Below, piece by piece: positions 54,700 to 64,000 of a DNA stretch of 64,000 bases. Position 1 is the stretch's first letter. The number at the start of each line of letters is the position of its first letter. The position numbers and the translations under genes are program-made. The notes under the pieces were generated by a model. The model saw only the letters and a list, made by a program, of their open reading frames with translations. It was not told where the DNA came from and did no database searches. Origin of the DNA: Benincasa hispida (lineage: Eukaryota > Streptophyta > Magnoliopsida > Cucurbitales > Cucurbitaceae); contig NC_052349.1 in NCBI RefSeq assembly GCF_009727055.1, forward strand, positions 30,049,682 through 30,113,681, given 5' to 3'.

Positions 54700-55690
54700 A
54701 GAACCAAAGCATGTCAGGCCTTTCGGTGAAGGCCAAGCATTTGCGAGATTTCAAGAGTACAACCACCAACACCTTCAATGGGTCACTAAAGAACCCGACC
54801 AACGCAAATTGGATATCCTCAATTGAAACGATTTTTCGTTATATGAAATGCCCAAAAGACCAGAAGGTGCAGTGGTGTCGTTTTTATGCCTACCTGACAA
54901 GGCCAGATTTGGTGGCAGTCGGCAGAAAGGATGTTGGGTGTCAGGAGGGGACCAAGTGACTTGGAGCAGTTCAAGGGCGCTTTTACGCCAAGTCTTCTCG
55001 CCAACCCTGGAGTACAATAAAGCAGAGGATTCTTGAGTTGAGGCAGGACCACAGGTCAGTGGGAGGAGTATGACCAGGTAGTGTTGAACACCTTTATCCT
55101 CCGTTTTAGCCCCGATTGGCACCAATGGAAGCCATAAGGGCAAAAAAGGTTTGTTTCCAGGGCTAAAACAGTATACAGGTATCAGCAAAGGCATCAACCA
55201 ACCACTCATGCTGAGGCACTTTGTTTGGCAGCCGAGGTGGACCCCACAGTCAGGAGATGATTTTCACAGAGTATCAGGGCGAGGACTTCCTTAGTTCAAA
55301 AAGGAAGACTGATCAAAGGCTTTCCGACCCTCACCCCGCCATCTAGAAGGTTCAGGTCAGACAGAATCGCTTCGAACATTTTAAGGCAGCGAGTTTGTCG
55401 AGCAATACCGGTAGAGAGAATGTGATCGGTGTGTGCTCGTGTGGAATACAATCACTGAGGCGATGTTTGGCAGGCCACCAGAGTTTATTTTCATGACAAG
55501 CAGTAGGGGCTCACTCGATAGATAGATTCGCTAGAGGCACGTCGGTTTGGGAACCATTTGTAGGTTGTGATCAGAGAAGTTTGGGTAGGCCTTAGCATCA
55601 GCAAGGTCGTGTTTACTCTACCACCCGACAAGAGGCCGAGAAAGCAGGTACTGTTGTAACAGGTATGCTCCCAATCTTGGGGCATCTTGC
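54700..55690 (+). pseudogene. G2 gag, degenerate
   Basis: The start reads MSGLSVKAKHLRDFK, then TFNGSLKNPTNANWISSIET and IFRYMKCPKDQKVQ, the typical Retrotrans_gag N-terminus. From about 54875 the frame shifts repeatedly; fragments such as WEEYDQVVLNTFILRFSPDW and TTHAEALCLAAEVDPTVRR remain. I could not find an intact CCHC knuckle. Confidence 0.85.
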
Positions 55691-56343
55691 GCTAGTATTG
55701 TTTGATTCGAGTTACACTATGTGTTGTCGGCTTCCACTCCGTCTGGAGAAATTATGTTAGCAAAGGAGAAGATAAAAGCATGTCAGATTGAAGTAGCGAG
55801 TCATACCCTGGATGTGACTTTAGTAGTCTTGGACATGTGGGATTTTGATGTGATTTTGGGCATGGATTGGTTAGTAGCTAACCATGTCAGTATAGAATGC
55901 TCTTGCAAGGAGGTGATCTTTAACCCTCCCATGAGAGCCAGCTTTAAATTTAAAGGGGCAGGGACCGTGGTCCTGCTCTAAGTGATTTCTGTCATGAAAG
56001 CCCAGAGGTTGCTTAACCAGGGTGCCTGGAGTATCTTAGCTAGCGTCGTCGACACTAGAAAGCCTGAGGTCTCCTTGACTTTGCAGCCAGTAGTACATGA
56101 CTACCCAGATGTCTTTCCAGAAGAACTCCCAGGTCTGCCGCCGCATCAGGAGATAGACTTTGCTATCGAGTTGAAGCCAGGCACAACTCCTATCTCAAAA
56201 GCTCCATACAGAATGGCCCCAGCAGAACTGAAGGAACTCAAAGTTCAGGTGCAAGAGTTGTTGGATAAGGGTTTCATACGCCCTAATGTGTCCCCTTGGA
56301 GTGCGCCGGTGCTATTTGTGAAAAAGAAAGATGGGTCATTATA
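55691..56343 (+). pseudogene. G2 protease and RT N-terminus
   Basis: The protease site reads LFDSSY where LFDSGS is expected. Then ASHTLDVTLVVLDMWDFDVI and LGMDWLVANHVSIECSCKEV, a stop at 55979, and [58 protein letters not shown] and FVKKKDGSL before a stop at 56342. Confidence 0.9.
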
Positions 56344-56974
56344 GGTTTGCATTGGCTACAGGGAACTAAACAAGGTGACTATAAAAAACAAGTATCCGCT
56401 TCCCAGGATTGATGACTTGTTTGACCAGTTGTAGGGAGCTACAATGTTTTCTAAGATTGATCTTCAGTCGGGGTATCATCAGTTGAGGATAAAGGACAGT
56501 AATATTCCCAAGACAGCTTTTCGTTCGAGGTATGAGCATTATGAGTTCGTCATGATGTCATTTGGGTTGACGAACGCTCCTACAGTATTCATGGACCTGA
56601 TGAACAGGGTGTTTAAGGAATTTCTTGACACCTTCGTGATAGTCTTCATAGATGACATTTTGGTTTACTCCAAGACAGAGGCAGAGCACGAGGAACATTT
56701 GCGCAAGGTTCTAAAGATCTTGAGGGCGCAACAGTTATATGCTAAGTTTTCCAAGTGCAAGTTTTGGTTAAAGCACGTGTCCTTTCTAGGGCATGTGGTG
56801 TCCAAGGAAGGTGTATCTGTTGATCCTGCAAAGATTGAGGTAGTCACGAGTTGGTCTCGTCCTACCACAGTTGGAGAGGTCTATAGTTTCTTGGGGTTGG
56901 CGGGCTATTATCGTCGTTTTGTGAAGGACTTTTCCCGTATAGCCACTCCTCTGACTCGGTTGACCAGAAAATGA
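56344..56974 (+). pseudogene. G2 reverse transcriptase core
   Basis: GYRELNKVTIKNKYPLPRID, a stop for Gln (56432), then an open frame with [40 protein letters not shown] and the active site [13 protein letters not shown] near 56645. It continues to [40 protein letters not shown] and [21 protein letters not shown] stop at 56972 opens the RNase H part. Confidence 0.93.
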
Positions 56975-57544
56975 GCTTCCTTTATTTGGAGTAAGGCTTG
57001 CGAGGATAGTTTCCAAGATCTCAAGAAAAGGTTGGTTACTGCCCCAGTTCTCACCGTACCCGATGGAACGGGTGGTTTTGTTATTTACAGTGACGCCTCT
57101 AAGAGAGGATTGGGGTGCGTGTTGATGCAACAAGGTAAGGTAGTTTCTTATGCCTCCCGCCAGTTAAAGAACCATGAACTGAATTATCCCACACCTGATT
57201 CGGAGTTGGCAGCTGTTGTTTTTGCTTTAAAAACTTGAAGGTACGACTTGTATGGCGAGAAGATACAGATTTTCACCGACCACAAGAGTTTAAAATACTT
57301 CTTCACTCAGAAGGAGTTAAACATGAGGCAGCGTAGATGGTTGGAGCTAGTGAAGGATTATGATTGCGAGATTCTGTACCATCCAGGAAAGGCAAATCTA
57401 AATAGAAAGGTAGCCCATTCAGCAGCCCTTATCACCAGACAGAGTCGTTTATGTAAGGACCTTGAGCGGGCTGAGATAGCAGTGGTGGTAGGGGAGGTAT
57501 CTGCGCAGTTAGCACAATTGTCGGTACAACCAAGTTTAAGGTAG
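56975..57544 (+). pseudogene. G2 RNase H
   Basis: [40 protein letters not shown] with the first catalytic Asp, [20 protein letters not shown] with the catalytic Glu region, [10 protein letters not shown] and a stop for Trp, [40 protein letters not shown]. The usual NVVADALSRK end has become [10 protein letters not shown], so the last Asp is lost. Confidence 0.92.
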
Positions 57545-58430
57545 AGGATCATTGTTGCTCAACGCAGCGATCCTTACTTAGTTGAAGTAGCGCAGCAGGT
57601 GAAGACAGGATACGGTGGTGAGTTCTCCTTGTCAACAGATAATGGTCTTACTTTTTGAAGACGTTTATGTGTACCAGCAGAGAGTGACCTCAAGAATGAT
57701 CTGTTATGGGAAGCTCATAACTCCCCATTTTCAATACATCCTGACAGTACCAAAATGTACCAGGACCTAAAATGTTGCTACTAGTGGAATAGCATGAAAG
57801 TGGAGATAGTAGAGTTTTTCAATAAGTGCTTGGTGTGTCAGCAGGTAAAGGCCCCAAGACAAAAGCCAGCAGGTTTGTTGCAACCTTTGAGCGTACCGGA
57901 ATGGAAGTGAGAACATGTCTTGATGGACTTCATTGTAGGTTTGCCGTGAACGGCGAAGGGTTGGGTTATAGTGGACAGACTTACCAAGCTGACACATTTT
58001 ATTCCAGGGAAGTCTATATATTCAGTGAGTAAGTGAGCCCAGTTGTATATGAAAGAAATGGTAAGATTGTATGGGGTACCAGTATCCATCGTGTCTAATA
58101 GGGACCCTCGATTTACCTCCAGCTTTTGGAAGAGTCTTCAGGCAGCATTGGGTATACGTTTGGTTTTCAGTACGACTTTTCACCCACAAACTAACGGTCA
58201 AACTAAGCGTTTGAACCAGACACTGGAGGATATGTTACGTGCTTGTGCACTAGAGTTTGCAGGGAGTTGGGACTCTCACCTGCATTTGATAGAGTTTGCC
58301 TATAATAATAGTTATCAGGTAACCATTGGTATGTCACCATTTGAGGTCCTTTATGGGAAGAGTTGTAGGTCACCCGTATGCTGGGATGATTTGGTGAGCG
58401 AAAATTACTAGGAACTAAGTTAGTACAAAC
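57545..58430 (+). pseudogene. G2 integrase, catalytic residues lost
   Basis: After a stop at 57542: HNSPFSIHPDSTKMYQDLK and CLVCQQVKAPRQKPAGLLQP form the HHCC zinc domain. Then EHVLMDFIVGLP (first Asp kept, in shifting frames), LYMKEMVRLYGVPVSIVSNR where the second catalytic Asp is Asn (58097-58099), and FHPQTNGQTKRLNQTLEDML where catalytic Glu is Lys (58205-58207). Both changes are G-to-A. It ends in SPFEVLYGKSCRSPVCWDDL and a stop. Confidence 0.92.
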
Positions 58431-58953
58431 CACGAATGAGAAAATACAGAAGATTAGGGCCCGAATGTTGACGGCTCAAAGTAGGCAGAAGAGTTACGCT
58501 GACGTTAGGCGTGAGGACCTGAAGTTTGAGGTAGGTGGAAAGGTGTTTCTGAAAGTGGCATCTATGAAGGGAGTGTTGAGGTCTGGCAAGAGGGGTAAGT
58601 TGAACCCTCGTTTCATCGGGCCATTTGAGATCTTGGAGCAGGTTGGCCTTGTAGCATACCGGTTGGCCTTGCCCCCATCTCTTTCTACAATTCACAATGT
58701 TTTTCATGTTTCCATGTTGAGGAAGTACGTAGTAGACTCATCTCATGTTGTGGATTATGAGCCTTTGTATTTAAATGAGAACCTGAACTACGAAGAAGAG
58801 CCCATTCGAATCTTGGCCAGGGAAGTGAAAGTTTTGTGCAACAAGAAGATAGATTTGGTGAAGGTTTTTTGGCAAAATCATCAGTTCGAGGAAGCAACAT
58901 GGGAGCGCAAGGACGACATGAGGATGCATTATCCCGAGCTTTTTCAGGATTAG
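58431..58953 (+). pseudogene. G2 integrase C-terminus and chromodomain-like tail
   Basis: After a short frameshifted stretch: [98 protein letters not shown] and the chromodomain-like VKVFWQNHQFEEATWERKDD. It ends at a natural stop (58951) as in G1. This segment is intact. Confidence 0.92.
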
Positions 58954-58973
58954 AACTTTCGAGGACGAAAGTT

Positions 58974-58989
58974 TATTAAGGGGGTAGAA
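58974..58989 (+). other. Polypurine tract, G2
   Basis: The tract 'ttaagggggtagaa' directly precedes the LTR at 58990, as in G1 (5022-5035). Confidence 0.85.
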
Positions 58990-59204
58990 TGCAACATCCT
59001 AATTTTTATTTTGTAATTAAGTTTTTTTTTTATTGTTGGCTACTTTGATAAATTATATGACATTTATATTTTTGGGCTAAGCTAAAATATGATTGAATTA
59101 TTTGGAATTAATTGAGTTTTATTTTGGCTTATATTTTGGGAGATTTGATTATCTATGGAGATAATTAAATGTGTATATTAGATTTTTTTTAAAGGAAAAG
59201 GACA

Positions 59205-59280
59205 AATATTAATATATATATATACTATATAACTAAAATATATATATTATATATATTATATATATATATAAGTATAATAT
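59205..59280. repeat. (TA)n microsatellite in G2 3' LTR
   Basis: Imperfect TA repeats over about 75 bases. The other LTR copy has a much shorter one. Confidence 0.9.
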
Positions 59281-60244
59281 TTGGGAGATAATTAAGGAAT
59301 TTATTTTTAAGGAAAAAGGAAAGTTTTAATTTGGTTATAATATATTTATGGAAAGGGTTAAAGGAATGAAAAAAAAAATTTAAATTTACTTTTCTCTCTC
59401 TCCTCAACCCACACGCACGCAACCCTTTTTTCCTTCCCTTCTTCTTCTTCTTTTCCTTCCAGCCCTAGCCGTCGTCCGCCTTCCAGCCACCAGCCTTGCC
59501 GTTCCAACGTCGCCGAATCTCCTTGCCAGCACCACCGCAAGCAGTGCCTCGCCGTTCCGTCACCGCCGCCGTGAGTTCCAGCCGATGCGAGCAGCGCCGC
59601 CTCCTTATCATTCTGTTTGCCGCCTCGCCTTTTTGAGATTGGGTAAGAATTGGATTATTTTGGGCAAGGTTTGGTGTTAAGTCTTTTTAAAGTGCCTCTT
59701 GGTGTTGGAAACGATTTTAGTGTTACCTATTGTGTCGACTCTCAAGATTTGGATTTCGAGGCGTTGCTAACAAAGAAAAGACCATTCTCTTCATCTGAGA
59801 GTTTTAGTTTGGGTAAGTTTTGTGTAAGTTGGTAGGTTATTCTTTTGGATTGAGAGTAATAGTGGAAAAAAATAAGTTAATTGATTTTGGAATTAATTCT
59901 TGATCAGATTGGCTACTTGAATCAAGTTTTGGAATTTGTCTTGGATCAAGCCACAACTTTCAACTTTGGGTTGATTCAAGTTTTCCAAAGGTTTTAAGGA
60001 ATTATTTGGGTGGACTTTTGTGACCAAGTTGAGGTAAGTGATACTATTACTGGTGCCTTCGTGCTAGGCGATCTAGATTAGACCTATCAAGTTACTTGGT
60101 TGACTCTGGAGCATGATTTTTGTTACAATATGTTTTGCTAGTTGCATGGTAGTTACAAGTATTATGAGCATGTTAAAACTTCTAATCAGTACTGATATTA
60201 TGTATGTGATGCATGAATAGACCAGTAGAGCGGTTTATTGTCTT

Positions 60245-60385
60245 GCCTTGACGCGTCTTATTATTATGTTTGATGGTGTGCCTACGAGCCGCTAAACATG
60301 CATGGGTCGACAGGTTCACGTTCATGTTATTATCATGTTTGACGGTGTGCCTACGGGCCGCTAGACATGTGTTTCAAGGCAAGAT
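60245..60385. repeat. 69-bp tandem repeat, two copies, in G2 3' LTR
   Basis: The same unit as at 52905-53238 but only two copies, the second partial and running into 'tttcaaggcaagata'. Confidence 0.9.
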
Positions 60386-60900
60386 AGTACGTCTTTTGGT
60401 TTTCCTTTCATCATAAAAAACCGATGTAACTGTATGAGCCACGGGCTATTTTTCTTTGCTCGTGGATGCATAGTCTGATCCCGGTAATGGGATCACTTAC
60501 TAAGTATTTTATACTCAACCTTTATCCTTATTTTTTTTTCAGGTAAGAGCAAGGACACTCGGGTGACTGACAAGAGGAATCCGTGACAGTGCCAAAGGAA
60601 CCAAAATTTTCGCATTTGACTGTTTATATTTTCGCATGTTTTTTTTTATCCATTCATGGATTTCTCATAATTTAATTAATTAAATCATCCATTTATTTAT
60701 TCATTTTTTTTTATAAATTGTTTCTTGTTAAAAAGGATGGCCCGGATTGAACGAATTAAGATTTTGAGATATGTTAGAACATTTTTTTTTATATACTTAA
60801 TGCAGTTTAAAATTATGATTATTTTCTTCAATGAGAATATTTATGCATGTATACAGTAGCGATCCCTTTTTCAATAGTCCTAGAAAGTGGGGTTGTTACA

Positions 60901-62115
60901 TGAGAATTTTTTGATGTGCAGTATATGTTCCAATTGCTCCACCACAACGCACTAAGATGGGTCCTCAAAGGAGGTTAGGAATATATGTTGGATATGATTC
61001 CCCACCAATTATTAAATATCTTGAGCCCCTGACGGGTAATGTATTTATTGCATAATTTGCTGATTGTCATTTTAATGATACAAATTTTCCAACATTAGGG
61101 GAGGAATTAAGAAGTTGAAAAAATAAATTACATGAAATGCATCGTTATTGTCTCATTTAGATCCCATACAGATCAATGTGAACTTGAAGTTCAGAAAATA
61201 ATTCATTTGCAAAATATAGCAAATCAATTACCAGATGCATTTATAGATGTAAAGAAAGTAACTAAGTCACATATACTAGGTGCAAATGTTCCATAAAAAA
61301 TTGATATCCCAACACAACAAGTTATCACTAATGAGCCTGGAACAATGTGTGGTAGACCAGTGGGTTCCAAAGATAAAAATCTTCGAAAACGAAAAATAAT
61401 TAATTGTGAAAAAGACTTGCTTGAGGATGTAAATACCCATAAAGAAACCCACGACATGACTAGTGAGGAATGTGAAATACCTAAAGATAATAATGAGATT
61501 TCAATAAACTATGTCAGAAAAAAAAAATGAAATCAAACTAATATAATTATTGATAAAAATTTTGCATATAATGTTGCTCTTGATATTATATCTGAAAATG
61601 AGGATCCTAAAAAAAAATCTATTGAAGAATGCTGACATAGAAAAGATTTGCTTCAGTGGAAAGAAGCAATCGAGACCGAATTAAACTCACCTTCAAAATG
61701 TTTGCTTCAGTGGAAAGAAGCAATCGAGACCGAATTAAACTCACCTTCAAAATGTTTGCTTCAGTGGAAAGAAGCAATCGAGACCGAATTAAACTCACCT
61801 TCAAAATGTTAGATTTTTGGACCTGTAGTCCGAACACTAGAAGGTGATAAACCTGTGGGATACAAATGAGTATTTGTGAGAAAAAGAAATGAAAATAATG
61901 AGGTCACAATAGTTGACTTCTCCCTTCTAGTGGATGATTATAGGAATATATTAGGTAACTACATGTTTAAAATCATTAAATAAATTTTTTTGCCCCTATT
62001 TTTTAGCATCATAAAAGAAAAAAAATATATAATTTTCTTCTACTTGTTAGCATCAAACGTTAATAGTATTATATATTTTTAAAAATTAGTTTCATTAACG
62101 TGAATGGTATCCTAG
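60901..62115 (+). repeat. Duplicated copia F flank, copy 2
   Basis: It starts with the tgaga TSD and repeats 53571-54688 with small indels. It encodes the end of copia F integrase and the linker (APPQRTKMGPQRRLGIYVGY, SNEPGTMCGRPVGSKDKN-type, RKIINCEKDLLEDVNTHKET, KKSIEEC, then LLQWKEAIETELNSPSK and GPVVRTLEGDKPVGYK). It carries a 54-bp tandem triplication not seen in copy 1. Confidence 0.92.
61647..61808 (+). repeat. 54-bp exact tandem triplication in copia F RT start
   Basis: Three copies at 61647-61700, 61701-61754 and 61755-61808. Each is 18 codons (LLQWKEAIETELNSPSKC), so the expansion keeps the reading frame. The duplicate at 54317-54371 has one copy. Confidence 0.95.
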
Positions 62116-63215
62116 ATTTATTTTTTAAAAAATAAAACATAGTTTCAATTTTTATTTATTTCCAATAGTTTCAATTTTAATTTATTTTCAAAATTTAGAT
62201 TTGATTTAAGATCAAATCAAATTTTATCTATAAATTCAATTCGGACACTCCAAAATTTCATTCGATTATCTATTTCTCTCATTTTTCCTTTTTTTTCTCT
62301 CTCTCTCTTTTCTATTCCTTTGTCATGTTTTCTTTCTCTTTTTCTATTTTGTTAATAACTTTTTGTTTTCTTGTTCTTCACTCCAACTCCACCCCAACTA
62401 TCCTTCCCTAATTGATAAGGTTTTTTGTTATTCCATAATCTATTTCTTTTTATATGGTAAAACAATTGAGTATTAAATAATTATGAGATTTTCTATTGAA
62501 ACGAAATCTCAATCCTCCACCCATGATTACCTTCCACTCCGTTTTTTCCCTATTTATGAATATTTTTTATAATTTGGTGTGAAATTAAATTTGATTAATT
62601 GTATACATTGAGTTTTGATTTTAGATTTAGACTAGAATGAACAACAAATTGTAACTTTTTCAAACCAAAGAAATTAAGGTGTTAATCAAATTATCCAATA
62701 AAAAAGTAATATTTGTTTGAAACAAAGTTCAAAATTAAGAAGAAACATTATAAATAAGTTTTTAGGATTTATGTCAACGCAGTATATATATATATATTAG
62801 TTTAAAATAAACCTTGAAATTAGAAGATAATCATCTTTACTACGCAAATTATCACAAAATAAAGACATTAATAAAATTAAATGATAATCAAATCATCGCA
62901 TTTCAAATAAATAAATAAATATTTTCTGAGTGAAAATTGTGTATTCTTTCTAAATTCAAAGAAGATTATATGAAATTAAAAAAAGAAGTAAATAATGGTA
63001 TTTTAGTTAAAATTAAAGTTTGAAACTAACAAATTAATAAATCATCCAAACCAAAATAAATAAATAAAAATATTTTTTAAACTAAGAGATGATTATCACG
63101 AATTTAAAAAAAAAATAATGGAAAATATTTTTATTTTGTTCCTATAAAACACAAATGAGTCAAATATTTATTTTATTCTGGTAAAACACGTGCACCGCAG
63201 GTAATATTCGGCTAG
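61911..63215 (+). mobile_element. Insertion in copia F RT with Helitron-like 3' end
   Basis: Copia coding is recognisable up to KRNENNEVT near 61910 and resumes at 63216 with FSQRPDIDFKETYSP, so about 1.3 kb is inserted. The right end has a hairpin acgtgc-acc-gcaggt (63188-63202, one mismatch) and then, after nine bases, CTAG at 63212-63215 followed by T. This is the layout of plant Helitron 3' termini. A 5' TC end was not identified and no helicase is present, so a non-autonomous or 5'-truncated element is inferred. Confidence 0.5.
62116..63180. other. AT-rich interior of the insertion
   Basis: No gene is seen. It contains a CT-rich run (62276-62345), a short (TA)n at 62785 and AT-rich unique-looking sequence. 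The duplicate copy of this insertion at 54480-54688 stops at 'gtatcctaga'. Confidence 0.5.
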
Positions 63216-64000
63216 TTTTTCACAAAGACCTGATATTGATTTTAAGGAGACGTATTCTCCGATGGTGGATGCAATTATACTAAGATATTTAATTGATTTG
63301 ATTGTATATAAAAGTATCTGAAACATATACATTAAATTCCCATGAATGGTATTCAATAAATTTACAGAGATTGGATTGAAACAATCATGATGTGGTACAA
63401 TCGCCTGAATGGATATTTATTGAAAAAATGATATCAAAATAATCCAATATGTCTGTGTGTTCTTATAAAGAAATCACAATCAGGATTTGATATTATAATT
63501 GTATATGTTGATGACTTGAATATAATTGAAACTTCTGAAGAGCTTTCAAAGGCAATAGAATATCTTAAGAAAGAATTGAGATGAAAGATCTCGGAATAAA
63601 ATTTGGCCTTAGTTTGCAAATTGAGCATTTAGAAAATAAAATATTTATTCATTAATCAACTTATATAGGAAAATTTTTTAAAAGATTTTATATGGATAAA
63701 GCACATCCATTAAATATTCCAATGTAAGTCTTTTCATTGGATATGAAGAAAGATATATTTCAACCTCGAGAAGATAATGAAGAACTTCTTGGTCCTGAAG
63801 TACCATATCTTATTGCAATTCATGTACTTATGTATCTTGCTAATAAAACAAGACCAGATATTGCATTTTCAGTAAATTTATTAGCTAGATATAGTTTTTC
63901 TCCTACAAAATGACATTGGAACAAAATTAAGCATATATTCCGTTATCTCCGAAGAACAATCAGTATGGATCTGTTTTATTCAAGTAAATCAAATTGTAAT
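63216..64000 (+). pseudogene. Copia F reverse transcriptase, continues past window
   Basis: In several frames: FSQRPDIDFKETYSPMVDAI, RYLIDLIVYKS with a stop, an internal loss, then IGLKQS, WYNRLNGYLLKK, CVLIKKSQSGFDIIIVYVDD with the YVDD active site near 63510, LNIIETSEELSKAIEYLKKE, a frameshift at ELRMKDLG, LQIEHLENKIF, YMDKAHPLNIPM, EDNEELLGPEVPYL and NKTRPDIAFSVNLLARY. RNase H lies beyond 64000. Confidence 0.9.

Larger units (their letters stand above)
54689..58989 (+). mobile_element. Gypsy G2 internal region (Tekay/Del-like chromovirus)
   Basis: Gag to chromodomain in the usual gypsy order PR-RT-RH-IN, ending in a polypurine tract and LTR. The 5' LTR is not adjacent: copia flank lies where the primer site and leader should be. 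All domains are recognisable but damaged. Confidence 0.92.
58990..60900 (+). repeat. Gypsy G2 3' LTR (copy 2)
   Basis: 1911 bp, TGCAACATCCTAATT...GGGTTGTTACA; the first TGT has become TGC. It is followed by tgaga at 60901-60905. It contains an AT microsatellite near 59205-59280, two copies of the 69-bp repeat, and about 240 bp (near 60470-60700, with 'ggtaagagcaaggacactcg') absent from copy 1. Confidence 0.92.
49016..64000 (+). mobile_element. Ty1-copia element F, interrupted by G2 and by a Helitron-like insert
   Basis: A copia lineage distinct from A-E. Its order is gag (49348), zinc knuckle, protease, integrase (to 51699), the rest of integrase and linker after the gypsy block (60901 or the duplicate at 53571), then RT after a second insertion (63216 onward) running out of the window. 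Its 3' LTR is outside the window. Confidence 0.88.

Noticed and set aside
61619..61847. Repeated-peptide ORFs on both strands
   Set aside because: Shadows of the 54-bp tandem triplication; the real frame is the copia F LQWKEAIETEL block.
1..64000. tRNA, rRNA or microRNA genes
   Set aside because: No cloverleaf, rRNA stretch or clear miRNA hairpin was recognised by eye; the palindromic array hairpins are repeat-derived.

Overview
This is a plant nuclear-genome window dominated by LTR retrotransposons. No gene in it is clearly intact. Evidence: AT-rich DNA, multi-kilobase LTRs of form TG...CA, 5-bp target-site duplications (TSDs), initiator-Met primer-binding sites (TGGTATCAGAG), Ty1-copia and Ty3-gypsy polyproteins full of stops and frameshifts, and remnants of two plant genes. 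The polyproteins and LTRs resemble families I associate with cucurbits (Cucumis-like), and so does a palindromic TATCA/TGATAG array. The cucurbit call is inference from memory, not a search result.

Layout. 1-9675: copia element A (LTR, primer site, very long leader, gag, start of pol), with a Ty3-gypsy element G1 (2229-7085, perfect TSD ccttg) nested in its leader. 9676-22121: copia element C of the same family, fused to A through a fragment of LTR. A solo LTR sits in its leader (10973-12777, TSD atata) and another solo LTR of a different family sits in its 3' LTR (19877-21774, TSD aatac). The 3' LTR of C ends exactly inside an exon of a GT8/GUX-like glucuronosyltransferase pseudogene (22122-22680, minus). 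24098-35226: copia D and E share one LTR (28142-32248), which is itself split by a minus-strand solo LTR (29785-31844). 35227-42473: minus-strand copia element B, internally deleted. 42474-49015: a low-copy-looking stretch with a ubiquitin-eS31 fusion pseudogene (45408-45543, minus), possible exon remnants, a polypyrimidine tract and a 1-kb palindromic TGATAG array. 49016-64000: copia F, of another lineage. It is interrupted by a gypsy element G2 (Tekay/Del-like chromovirus) whose LTRs, internal region and host flank have been rearranged by a tandem duplication, and by a sequence with a Helitron-like 3' terminus ending at 63215. Copia RT resumes at 63216 and runs off the window.

How it fits together. 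The coding regions are decayed gag, protease, integrase, RT and RNase H domains. Insertion order can be read from the nesting: copia A/C before G1 and the solo LTRs; copia F before G2; G2 before the duplication. Most disabling changes that I could assign look like G-to-A or C-to-T, as expected for deamination of methylated cytosines in silenced repeats.

The most interesting items are: the triple-TSD duplication around G2; dense arrays of a CGATCG-core motif in copia LTRs and leaders; a shared gag variant without zinc knuckle in copies A, C and E; a conserved short leader ORF; the copia insertion into a GUX exon; and an overlap-type assembly join at an N (4616).
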